Source: LMUY01 sp965199005
GTDB lineage: Bacteria > Pseudomonadota > Alphaproteobacteria > Acetobacterales > Acetobacteraceae
Length of the DNA: 64,000 nucleotides
Direction: 5' to 3'
Assembly (NCBI GenBank): GCA_965199005.1
Contig: CBDAQK010000006.1
Coordinates: 744,001 to 808,000, forward strand
In this document: positions 8,858-16,619 of the stretch, one piece after another
Numbering within the stretch: position 1 is the first letter of the stretch
How the letters are laid out: each line of letters opens with the position of its first letter
Made by a program: the position numbers and the translations under genes
The notes under the pieces: model-generated
What the model was told of the DNA's origin: nothing
The model's database searches: none
Seen by the model: only the letters and a program-made list of their open reading frames with translations

Positions 8858-9062
8858 GGTGCAAAGCGTGACAAGGAAAATGGGGCGATATCCCAAGCGG
8901 TGGGCAGGCCCAGAACGCATTGGGCCGTCATCTCCCCCATGAGAGGCCCATAGGAGAAACCTGCGCTGGCCCCGGTCGATACATACACGCCGGGCCATAC
9001 GCCACCCAGGATGCAGTTGCCGGCGCTGACTTGCTTGAGCGTCAGCATGCCGCCGACACGCC
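8855..9062 (-). pseudogene. C-terminal fragment of an FAD-dependent (DAO-family) oxidoreductase
   Basis: The minus-strand frame reads a short piece that looks like the end of a D-amino-acid-oxidase-type flavoprotein: LTLKQVSAGNCILGGVWPG, then VYVSTGASAGFSYGPLMGE, then DIAPFSLSRFAP. In intact relatives a stretch of residues lies between the first two pieces, so this copy also seems internally shortened. There is no start codon with a plausible N-terminus, and the frame runs without its own stop into the antisense of the amidotransferase gene. The middle part of a similar protein lies immediately to the right, on the opposite strand. The pieces are therefore remnants, possibly of one gene that was partly inverted. 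Confidence 0.6.
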
Positions 9063-9074
9063 GCAGACTGTGCA

Positions 9075-9375
9075 GCAGGAAGGCCGGGCATCGCGTGGTC
9101 GCGGCCGCTTGGAAATACTGAATCCGCACGTGCCGGCTGCGATCTACTGCCCGGTCGGAGGCTTGGCCAACCCGCGGCAGGCAGGCTGGGCCTACGCTCG
9201 GGCAGCCGCCGCACGGGCGCTGCGCTCCTGCCGCAAACCGAGGTGACCGCCATCCGGCGGGCCGCCGGAAGCGATGCGGTGAGCACCAGCGAAGGTAAGT
9301 TGCGAGCAAACGCGGTTGTGCTGGCGGCGGGACCCTGGAGTCTTCCTTTGGCCCAAACCATGGGATTCGGTTTGC
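9075..9375 (+). pseudogene. Middle fragment of an FAD-dependent (DAO-family) oxidoreductase, frameshifted
   Basis: The plus strand reads CPVGGLANPRQAGWAYARAA in one frame and, after a frameshift near 9225, EVTAIRRAAG then LRANAVVLAAGPWSLPLAQ in another. Together these match the central part of DAO-type oxidoreductases, where a substrate-domain segment is followed by the second FAD-contact strand (VVLAAGPWS). The N-terminal dinucleotide-binding GxGxxG motif is absent. The sequence then switches without a stop into an old-yellow-enzyme fragment at about 9376. Because the C-terminal piece of such a protein lies on the opposite strand directly to the left, an inversion inside a former gene is one explanation. 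Two separate decayed genes is the other. Confidence 0.55.
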
Positions 9376-10785
9376 CACTGTTGCACCAATTCCTGTCGCC
9401 GCTCAGCAACCGCCGCACCGATGCCTATGGCGGCAGCCTGGCAAACCGGGTGCGCTTTCCCGCTGAAATTCTCGCTGCCATCCGGGACGTCATCGGGCCG
9501 GATGTACCGCTGGAATCCGCATCAGCGGCGATGAACTGATCGAGGGCGGGTTCGGCCTGCCGGACACCGTGCAGATCGTACCGCTGCTGGTCGCGGCTGG
9601 GCGGCTCGACTACGTGGACGTCAGCGCTGGCAACGATGGCGACGTCGTCTCCAACATGTTGCACGAGCCGCCCATGGGGCTGCCGGACGCGCCTTTCGCG
9701 CATTTGGCCCGCGGCATCCGGGCCGTGGCTGGCGTTCCCGTGATCCATGGCACGTGGATGCGCAATGCGGCGGTGGGGGAGAAGGGGCTGGCGGAGGGGG
9801 CGGCCGACATGGTCGGGATGTGCCGGGCGCTGATCGCCGATCCGCATTTGCCCAACAAATCGCGGATCGGCCGCGCCCATACGGTCAACCCCTGCGTCGG
9901 GTGTCAGCGGGCCTGCTTCGGACGGTTGCATCGGGGCAAGCCGATCAGCTGCGTCGGCAACCCGCGGACGGGCGGGAGGTGGAGTGGCCGCGTTTGACCC
10001 GAACGCCGCATCCGCGCCGGGTTGTCGTGGTCGGCGCAGGCCCCGCGGGTCTCGAAGCCGCCATGGTCGCCGCCGAACGCGAGCACGACGTGACGGTGCT
10101 GGAACGGGGCGGCAAACCCGGCGGGCGCTTGGCTTTGGCGGCGTTGGCGCCGGGCCGGACGGCGTGGCAGGACCTGATCGGCAACAAGCACGCTCGCGCG
10201 CAGGCCCTCGGCGCCCGCTTCCAGTTCGGCGTGGACGCGACGGCGGAGGCGATCCAGTGCCTGGCGCCCGACGCGGTCGTATTGGCAACTGGCGCGCGGG
10301 CAGGGGTGCCCGACATGCGGGGAAGCGGCCTCGCGTCTACGGTGGAGGATGCCCTAGCCGGACGCTTTGTGCCGGGCCGGAAAACCCATCGTCGATCTGC
10401 TCGACCGCCAGGCGGCGCTGACCACCGCACTGGCATTGGCCGTAGCGCGGCACGAGGTCGAAGTGGTGACAGCGGCCACCTTCGTGGGCGCCAAGCTGGA
10501 GCCGCAGACCTACGCGCAGCTTTACCGCGCCGTGTTGCCTCTCGGCGTACGATTGACCCCGCATTGGGCCACCACCCGGTTTGTGCCCGGGGGAATCACC
10601 ATGCGGCACAGTTTTACACGTGCGCACGAATCGTTGCTCGGGTTTGACAGCGTGCTCGTCGCGGCCCCTGGGGTGGCGGAAGACGGGCTTTTCCACGCGC
10701 TATCAGGCCGGGTAACAGCCCTGCATCAAATTGGCGATTGCTACACGCCACGGGATGTGGAGGCCGCAATCCTGGAAGGTGCGGG
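9376..10785 (+). pseudogene. Old-yellow-enzyme/2,4-dienoyl-CoA reductase-type iron-sulfur flavoprotein, 5'-truncated with multiple frameshifts
   Basis: The remnant belongs to the FMN/4Fe-4S/FAD family that includes trimethylamine dehydrogenase and FadH. The TIM-barrel part begins late (FLSPLSNRRTDAYGGS), shifts frame near 9515 (ISGDELIEGGFG) and continues through the cluster cysteines (NPCVGCQRACFGRLHRG). It shifts again near 9985 into the dinucleotide fold (RVVVVGAGPAGLEAAM) and once more near 10370 to the C-terminal region (HQIGDCYTPRDVEAAILEG). The first part of the barrel is missing and replaced by an oxidoreductase fragment. Three frame changes and a lost 5' end make this a pseudogene. 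Its 3' end abuts a truncated livG on the opposite strand. Confidence 0.78.
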
Positions 10786-11023
10786 CGATGCCCATGCGGG
10801 CGATCCGATGCGGTGCCAGGCCCCGTGCCGACCGTCCGTCGATCAGCACCTCACCCTCCGACGGCGCCAACAGCCCGGTGAGGATGTTGAACAGCGTGGT
10901 CTTGCCGCTCCCGTTCGGCCCCATGATCCCCAGGATTTCGCAAGGCCGTACCCCGACATCAAGGCCGTCCAGCGCGGTGACGCCGCCGAACCGCCGGGTG
11001 ATCCCCTGCGCCTGGAGAATCAT
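10703..11023 (-). pseudogene. N-terminal fragment of a branched-chain amino acid ABC transporter ATPase (LivG type)
   Basis: From the ATG at 11023 the frame encodes a LivG-like start (LQAQGITRRFGGVTALDGL), Walker A (MGPNGSGKTTLFNILTG) and continues to GIARTFQ. Family similarity ends there, at about 10772. The remaining residues to the stop at 10703 are unrelated and are antisense to the end of the old-yellow-enzyme remnant. The signature and Walker B motifs are missing, so no functional ATPase can be made. The frame is also continuous with the LivM fragment upstream, so the whole is one long ORF that spans three former genes. Confidence 0.8.
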
Positions 11024-11917
11024 GGCGCCCCGGCCGCGGCGCCGCGTGTCCGACACCCCACGTAGGAACGGCGGCGCAGCCCGGCGGCCGCCAAGGATCC
11101 CTTGGGGCCGCCAGATCATGAAGCCGACCAGCAGCGCGCCGAAGATGCCGGGCCGATAGGTGAGGAGGCACGGGTCGCTGCTGCGGAGCGTCTCCGGCAG
11201 GCCGACCATCAGAAAGGCACCCAACACGGAGCCCGGCACACTGGCCAGGCCGCCCCGTATCGCCATTTGCATGACGATCAAGCTCTCTTCCAGCACAAAG
11301 GAATCGGGCACCACCAGCCGCAGCGTGTGCGCCAGTTCGCTGCCGGCGAGCCCGGCCATGGCGCAACCGACGCCGAATGCCGCGACCTTGCCGCGCACCA
11401 CGTTCACCCCCAGCGCGCGCGCCGCCACCTCGTCGTCGCGGATCATCTCCCACGCCCGGCCGACCGGCCCGGAGGCCAGCCGCCATGCGCCCCAGCCACA
11501 CAAGGCAGCGACGGTGGCGACCACGAGGAAGACGTTGGCCTCACTCGCCGCAGTCCAGCCGAACAGCGTGATGCGGGGGACCTGCACCAGGCCCATCGGC
11601 CCCCGGGTCAAGCCCATCCAGGCATTGGCGATCACCAGGAAAAGCTGGTTGAAGGCGATGGTGATCAGGCTGAGGAAGTCGCTGCGCACCCGCAGGCAGG
11701 GCAGCGCCAGCAGCATGCCCGCCACACAGGCGGTCAACCCGGAGCAGGCGAAGGCGAACGGCCAGGGCAGCCCGAGCCGCATGGTCAGCAAAGCGGAGGT
11801 GTAGGCGCCAATCCCGAAGAACGCCGCCTGTCCCATCGACACCATGCCGCAGAACCCGGTGATGACGTTGGCGCCGACCGCCAGCGGCACGTAGATCAGC
11901 GAATAGCCGCCCGCGGG
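11024..11917 (-). pseudogene. LivM-type permease fragment inside a composite ORF
   Basis: This part of the 12445-10703 frame matches branched-chain amino acid permease LivM. It runs from a membrane segment leading to GFCGMVSMGQAAFFGIGAYT, through the long cytoplasmic loop (AWEMIRDDEVAARALGVNV), to WRPQGILGG at the usual C-terminus. The first 40 to 50 residues of a normal LivM are absent. The N-terminal neighbour in the same frame is a periplasmic-binding-protein fragment, joined near 11917. The permease runs into the ATPase fragment without a stop, which also occurs in natural LivM-LivG fusions. Given the lost N-terminus and truncated partner, a working transporter is unlikely. Confidence 0.75.
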
Positions 11918-12445
11918 AACATGGGCCGCTTCGGCATGCAGGAGCATCCGCGCGTCGGCCTGCCCGGCCTCGAACACCGGAAGGGCATTCTTCCACAGGG
12001 GGTATGGCGCATGCGGCACCACGGTCACATCCCGGTCCGGGTCGATCGCATGCCGGCGAAGCAGGATGCGCAGCGGATGCCAGTCCACCCCGCTCCCCCG
12101 CTCGACGACGTGGATGCGCTTGCCGCGGAGGTCGTCCACGGATTGAAGCGATGGGACGCCAATCAGCACTTGCCCCACGCCATTGGCCATCGAGCCGATG
12201 ATCACGAGTTCACCGCCGGCCAAATGGTTGGCGAGCACCTTGGCGGGGGAGATATCCAGCCCGACATCGATGCTACCGTCCAGCAGCCCGGCGACCGTCA
12301 GATCGTCTTCGCCGCTGGCCGTGATGACGGGGTCGTCGAGCCCCTCCTCTTTAAACCACCCATGCGCGACGGCCACGAACGGTGCGGCCCGATGATCGAA
12401 GTGACGTGGCCGGCGGAAAGACGGAGCCGCTGGATCATCGTGCAT
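11918..12445 (-). pseudogene. NMT1/SsuA-like substrate-binding protein fragment, 5' part of composite ORF
   Basis: The frame starts at ATG 12445 and encodes about 176 residues that resemble NMT1/ABC-type binding proteins: VAVAHGWFKEEGL, then a GLLDGSIDVGLDISP segment, DDLRGKRIHVVERGSG and RHAIDPDRDVTVVPH. No signal peptide is seen, and the second half of the domain is missing, because the frame passes directly into the LivM fragment at about 11917. Intact relatives bind pyrimidine precursors, taurine-like compounds or aromatic acids, but no ligand can be inferred here. The simplest reading is that deletions fused this gene to its neighbours. Confidence 0.65.
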
Positions 12446-12519
12446 CTCTGCCAAGGAGGGATGGGGCAGAAATGGGGTTTGCTTAGACTCAACCTGTCGC
12501 AATTCGGAGGCCAAAGGAC

Positions 12520-12726
12520 GTGGGCATAGGTCGATGGAGCTTTACAGCGTTGGCATTATCGGCGGTCTGGTCCCTGCCGGCCCGGGCGGATGATAAGCCC
12601 GACGCCGTCTCCGTGGCCATGGGCGAGATCAACGCCGTCGTGGATTTCTACCCGAAGCCGTGGCCGCTCAAGAACCTCGTTAAATCCGGCACCTTGACCG
12701 TCACCGTTACCGGGGAGCACCGACAA
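12520..12726 (+). pseudogene. 5' stub of a secreted solute-binding protein-like gene
   Basis: A GTG at 12520 opens a frame with a good Sec signal peptide (GRWSFTALALSAVWSLPARAD) followed by KPWPLKNLVKSGTLTVTVTGE. The latter resembles the first beta strand of a family 3-type binding protein. After about 68 residues family-like sequence stops and the frame runs on into cysteine- and arginine-rich antisense sequence of the neighbouring transporter gene. I read this as the start of a lost gene, not a short secreted protein. The neighbouring fragments on both sides support a deletion zone. Confidence 0.5.
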
Positions 12727-12848
12727 TGCGGATGCTGTTGCCTTCTTAGTGGATGTTGCCGGAGGACCTGCTCCAGGAGATCGACCGGGCAACCACCAAT
12801 CGTTCCCGCTTTTTGGCGGAGGCGGCCCGGGCTAAGCTGGCTGCCTAG
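12726..12848 (+). pseudogene. Ribbon-helix-helix antitoxin-like fragment with in-frame stop
   Basis: From ATG 12726 the frame reads MRMLLPS, a TAG stop at 12747, and then without frame change WMLPEDLLQEIDRATTNRS followed by RFLAEAARAKLAA and a TAG at 12846. The pattern LPxDLLxEIDxxxxxRSxFLxEAxRxxL is that of ribbon-helix-helix DNA-binding proteins, often antitoxins. An internal initiation at ATG 12753 could give only 31 residues. No toxin gene is seen next to it. It is probably a decayed or truncated antitoxin, but translation of the short form cannot be excluded. Confidence 0.5.
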
Positions 12849-12859
12849 CGGGTCTCACG

Positions 12860-13828
12860 TCAGGCGAGGCTCTCGGCGCGGATGCAGGCAACCCGGCGTC
12901 CCGTGCTCAGGGTTCGTAGCTCCGGCACGGTCTGGCTGCATTCGGCGATGGCATGCGCGCACCGGGTGCGGAAGACGCAGCCGGAGGGCGGGGAGGACGG
13001 GCTGGGCGGATCGCCGGCCAACAGGATGCGCTGCGCCCGATGCGCGGGATCCAGGCGTGGCGTCGCGGATAGCAGCGCCCTTGTGTAGGGGTGTGCCGGG
13101 GCGGAAAACACCGCCTCCGCGCCACCTTCCTCGACGACGCGGCCCAGATACATCACCAACACGCGGTCGCACAGGCGGCGGACGACCAGCAGATCATGGC
13201 TGATGAACAGCATCGCCAGGCCAAGATCGGCCCGCAAATCCGCGAATAGCCGGACGATTTGCGCCTGGATCGACACGTCGAGCGCGGAAACCGGCTCGTC
13301 GGCCACCAGAAACTCGGGCGACGTGGCCAGCGCGCGGGCAATCCCCACCCGTTGGCGCTGCCCGCCTGAAAACTCGTGCGGGTAGCGCGTGGCGTGCGCC
13401 GGGTCGAGCCCTACCTGAACCAGCAAGGCGGACAGCTTTGCGGCGCGGCCCTTTTGGTCGCCAATGCCGTGGATCGCCAAGCCGTCGGTGATCTGCGCAC
13501 CCACCCGCCGCCTGGGATCGAGGCTGCCGAACGGGTCCTGAAACACGATTTGCATCCGCCGCCGCATGGCCTGCCACTCGGCGTGCGAGGAGCCCGCCAC
13601 CGGCTTGCCGTCGAAGCGCACCGTGCCGCCGCTCGCCGGCATCAGCCCCAGCAGCAACCGCCCCAGGGTGGATTTGCCAGACCCGGATTCGCCGACGACG
13701 CCCACAGCCTCGCCCCGCGCGACCGACATGTCGATGCCCCGCACGGCCTGCACGGACCGGCCGCGGCGGAAGAACCCGGCCGAGTGAAAGGTCTTCGAGA
13801 GCCCGGCGGCTTCGACCAGCGGGCTCAC
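12860..13828 (-). CDS. dppF: Dipeptide/oligopeptide ABC transporter ATP-binding subunit (DppF type)
   Basis: ATPase of 322 residues that would pair with the ATPase half of the 13825-15672 fusion. Visible motifs are Walker A (GESGSGKSTLGRLLLG), the Q-loop region (RRMQIVFQDPFGSLDPR), the signature (FSGGQRQRVGIARAL), Walker B (FLVADEPVSALDVS) and the switch His (LFISHDLLV). The C-terminal cysteine-containing oligopeptide region is present (GCVFRTRC, AECSQTVPEL). The GTG at 13828 overlaps the stop of the upstream gene (GTGA), as in its sister operons; an ATG at 13840 is the alternative. This is the last gene of a four-gene minus-strand dpp operon that starts at 18148. Confidence 0.93.
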   Translation of the reverse strand: MSPLVEAAGLSKTFHSAGFFRRGRSVQAVRGIDMSVARGEAVGVVGESGSGKSTLGRLLLGLMPASGGTVRFDGKPVAGSSHAEWQAMRRRMQIVFQDPFGSLDPRRRVGAQITDGLAIHGIGDQKGRAAKLSALLVQVGLDPAHATRYPHEFSGGQRQRVGIARALATSPEFLVADEPVSALDVSIQAQIVRLFADLRADLGLAMLFISHDLLVVRRLCDRVLVMYLGRVVEEGGAEAVFSAPAHPYTRALLSATPRLDPAHRAQRILLAGDPPSPSSPPSGCVFRTRCAHAIAECSQTVPELRTLSTGRRVACIRAESLA

Positions 13829-15672
13829 GCCTCGGCCCATCGGATGCAGCGCACCGACCGGCCGGGGCTGGCCCAGGTCAACGCCGGCGGCGCTTCGGCG
13901 CAGGCAGGGATCGCCCGGGCGCAACGGGGCGCAAACCGGCAGCCAATGGGGAAGGCGGTTGGCGGGGGAACCACGCCGGGGATCCCTTCAGGCATGCCAT
14001 CGCCCTCCGGCGCGGCGTTCAGCAGGGCCTCGGTGTAGGGATGCAGCGCATCCGCGAACACGGCATCCACCGGTCCCATCTCGACGATCTGCCCGGCATA
14101 CATCACGCACACACGGTCCGCGATTTCCGCAACGACACCCAGGCTGTGGCTGATGAAGATCATCGCCGTCCCGCTCTCCCGCTTCAGCGTCGCCAACAGG
14201 TCGAGGATTTGCGCCTGAACGGTGACGTCCAACGCGGTGGTCGGCTCGTCGGCAATCAGCACCCGCGGGTCGTTGGCGAGCCCCATCGCGATCATAACGC
14301 GTTGCCGCATCCCGCCTGACATCTCATGCGGGTAGTTGGTCAGCCGGTGCACCGGGTCGGCAATGCCGACGCGTTGGAACAGGCTCAGCGACCTGGCGTG
14401 CAAGGCCCGGCCCGACAAGCCCGGCTGATGCGCTTGAATCGCCTCCCGCACCTGTTCGCCCACATGCAGGACCGGGTTGAGGCTGCTCATCGGGTCCTGG
14501 AACACCATGGCGAGCTTGCTGCCGCGGAGCTGCCGCAACTCCGGCTCCGGCAGCGTCAGCAGGTCGCGCCCGTCCATCATGGCGTGCCCCGCCACGGCGC
14601 GTGCCTGTGGCGGCAGCAGCCCCATGACGGCGGTTGCAGTCACGGATTTGCCCGATCCGCTCTCGCCAACGATGGCGACGGTCTCCCCGGCGCAGAGCGT
14701 GAGGGAGACATCCTCCACCGGCCGTATCGTGCCGCGTGCCGTGGCAATTTCCACCGTCAGGCCTTGGATATCCAACACGATGTCGCGGGCTGGGGCCTGG
14801 GTCGGCTTGGTGGGGCGCGCCAGTCCAAACACGGCTGCCACCTTGTCCCGCACCGGCGGGAACCGGGCACGGGCGGTGCCGCTGCGCGGGTCGGCGACGT
14901 CGCGCAGGGCGTCGCAGAGCAGGTTGAACGACAGGATGGTCACCGTCAGGGCCACACACGGCCATACCAGCAGCAACGGCGCCTGCTCCATCGTTGCCCG
15001 CGCGGCCTGGATCATCAGGCCCCAGGAGGGTGACGGGGGCACCACCCCCAGCCCCAGAAAGCTGAGCCCGCTCTCGAGCAGGACGGCGGCTGCCACCGCC
15101 AGCGACAATTGCACCAGCACCGGCCCGGCGATGTTCGGCAGAATCGTCCGCGCCAGGATGCGGAAATTGGGCGCCCCCAGGGCACGCACTGCCTCCACGT
15201 AGTCGTGACTGCGGGCGGACAGCACTTCGGCAAAGGTCACGCGGGCGAAGCCTGGCAGGAACAGCACCGACAACACCATGATTAGCGTGCTGGCGCCCGG
15301 CCCCAGCAAGGTCACCACCAGCATCGCCAGCAGGATGGGTGGGAAGCACATCACGATATCCATGCTGCGCAAGGCCAGGATGGACCCGAGCCCCCGGAAC
15401 CAGCCGCCGATCAGGCCGAGCGTCGTGCCGATGACCCCGGCAATCCCGGCAGACGCGAAGGCGACGGCCAACGAGGTCCGCGCGCCCCAGATCAGGCGGG
15501 ACAACACGTCGCGGCCAAACTCGTCCCGCCCCAGCGCATGGCCTGCAGCCGGCCCCGTCAGCCGGTGCGCCATGTCCTGCAGGACGGGATTGGGCAGGCC
15601 GAGCACCGGCGCGGTCACGGCGAGGAGGACGATGATTCCGACCAGCAGGGAGGGTAGCAGCAACCGCTTCAC
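13825..15672 (-). CDS. dppCD: Fused peptide ABC transporter permease and ATPase (DppC-DppD)
   Basis: A single 615-residue protein combines a DppC-type permease with a DppD-type ATPase. Residues about 1-265 carry the permease, with GRDEFGRD, the membrane helices and the ABC loop (ESGLSFLGLGVVPPSPSWG). A linker of about 40 residues follows. From about residue 300 the ATPase has Walker A (GESGSGKSVTATAVMG), the signature (MSGGMRQRVMIAMGL), Walker B (VLIADEPTTALDVT), the switch His (FISHS) and the C-terminal IPGVVPP/PIGCRFAPRC region. Such fusions are known in the dipeptide/nickel transporter family, and both halves look intact. It starts with GTG at 15672, overlapping the DppB stop. Confidence 0.92.
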   Translation of the reverse strand: MKRLLLPSLLVGIIVLLAVTAPVLGLPNPVLQDMAHRLTGPAAGHALGRDEFGRDVLSRLIWGARTSLAVAFASAGIAGVIGTTLGLIGGWFRGLGSILALRSMDIVMCFPPILLAMLVVTLLGPGASTLIMVLSVLFLPGFARVTFAEVLSARSHDYVEAVRALGAPNFRILARTILPNIAGPVLVQLSLAVAAAVLLESGLSFLGLGVVPPSPSWGLMIQAARATMEQAPLLLVWPCVALTVTILSFNLLCDALRDVADPRSGTARARFPPVRDKVAAVFGLARPTKPTQAPARDIVLDIQGLTVEIATARGTIRPVEDVSLTLCAGETVAIVGESGSGKSVTATAVMGLLPPQARAVAGHAMMDGRDLLTLPEPELRQLRGSKLAMVFQDPMSSLNPVLHVGEQVREAIQAHQPGLSGRALHARSLSLFQRVGIADPVHRLTNYPHEMSGGMRQRVMIAMGLANDPRVLIADEPTTALDVTVQAQILDLLATLKRESGTAMIFISHSLGVVAEIADRVCVMYAGQIVEMGPVDAVFADALHPYTEALLNAAPEGDGMPEGIPGVVPPPTAFPIGCRFAPRCARAIPACAEAPPALTWASPGRSVRCIRWAEA

Positions 15673-16619
15673 TGGAGGCGTATCCGCGGGTCCAGTACCG
15701 CGTACACGATCTCCGTCATCAGGTTGATGAGCAGGAACAGCGCCGACACGGTGAGAATGATCCCGATCACCATGGGGTAGTCGCGCGCGTTCACCGCTTC
15801 GATCAGCGGCGTGGAAAGGCCGGGCCAGTTGAAGACGTATTCGACCAGCACCGTGCCCCCCAGCAGCGATCCCATATGTAGCCCCAGCACGGTGACCACG
15901 GGGGTCATCGCGTTGCGCAGGATATGCCGGAACAGCACCCGGCGCGGCAGCAGGCCCTTGGCCTTGGCGGTCCGGATGAAATCCTTCGACATGACGTCCA
16001 GCACCGAGGCCCGCGTCATCCGGAACAGGACGGCCGCCAAGCCCTGGGCAATGGCCAGCGCAGGCATGAGCAGCAAGGTCAAATGCTGCAGCGGCGATTG
16101 CGCGAACGGCACGTAGCCACCGGCAGGCATCAGGTGCAGCGTCTGAGCCAGCAGCAGCACCAGGAGGGTGCCGACCACGAAGACGGGAATGGCCAGCAGC
16201 AAGGCCGCCAAGGCCGAGGCGGTGCGGTCGAAGGACCGGCCGGGTTTCAGGCCGGCCGCAGTACCGGCCGGCACCGCCACCGCCAGTGCAATCGCCGTGC
16301 CCGCCAAGATAAGCTCCAGCGTGCGTGGCAGCCGCAGCGCGATTTCGTCCGCGATCGGATAGTCGTCGACCAGCGACGTCCCCAAATCGCCCATGACCGC
16401 GCCGTGGAGGAAGTGGCTATATTGGGTCAGCAACGGCTGGTTGAGCCCCAACTTGTCGCGCAACTCCTCGACCGCCGCCGGGTCGGGGGAGGTGCCCCCC
16501 GCTGACAGCAACAATTCGGCCGGGTCGCCCGGGACGAGGTGCAACGCCAGGAAGACGATCGTGGCAACGACCCACACCAAGGCCAGGGCGACGCCTAAAC
16601 GCCGGAGCAGCCAGGTCAT
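15669..16619 (-). CDS. dppB: Dipeptide-type ABC transporter permease (DppB type)
   Basis: Permease of 316 residues. It begins with a membrane helix (VALALVWVVATIVFLALHLVPGD), followed by the family segment DKLGLNQPLLTQYSHFL. The ABC-contact loop is DFIRTAKAKGLLPRRVL, and the C-terminal NWPGLSTPLIEAV motif is present. The ATG at 16619 overlaps the binding-protein stop in an ATGA, and the stop overlaps the GTG of the DppCD fusion. It is the second gene of the operon. It should form the membrane channel together with the permease half of the fusion protein. Confidence 0.93.
   Translation of the reverse strand: MTWLLRRLGVALALVWVVATIVFLALHLVPGDPAELLLSAGGTSPDPAAVEELRDKLGLNQPLLTQYSHFLHGAVMGDLGTSLVDDYPIADEIALRLPRTLELILAGTAIALAVAVPAGTAAGLKPGRSFDRTASALAALLLAIPVFVVGTLLVLLLAQTLHLMPAGGYVPFAQSPLQHLTLLLMPALAIAQGLAAVLFRMTRASVLDVMSKDFIRTAKAKGLLPRRVLFRHILRNAMTPVVTVLGLHMGSLLGGTVLVEYVFNWPGLSTPLIEAVNARDYPMVIGIILTVSALFLLINLMTEIVYAVLDPRIRLQ

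Noticed and set aside
13825..15672. DppC-DppD fusion as a sequencing or deletion artefact
   Set aside because: Both halves are complete with a normal linker, and such fusions are known in this transporter family, unlike the broken fusions elsewhere in the window.
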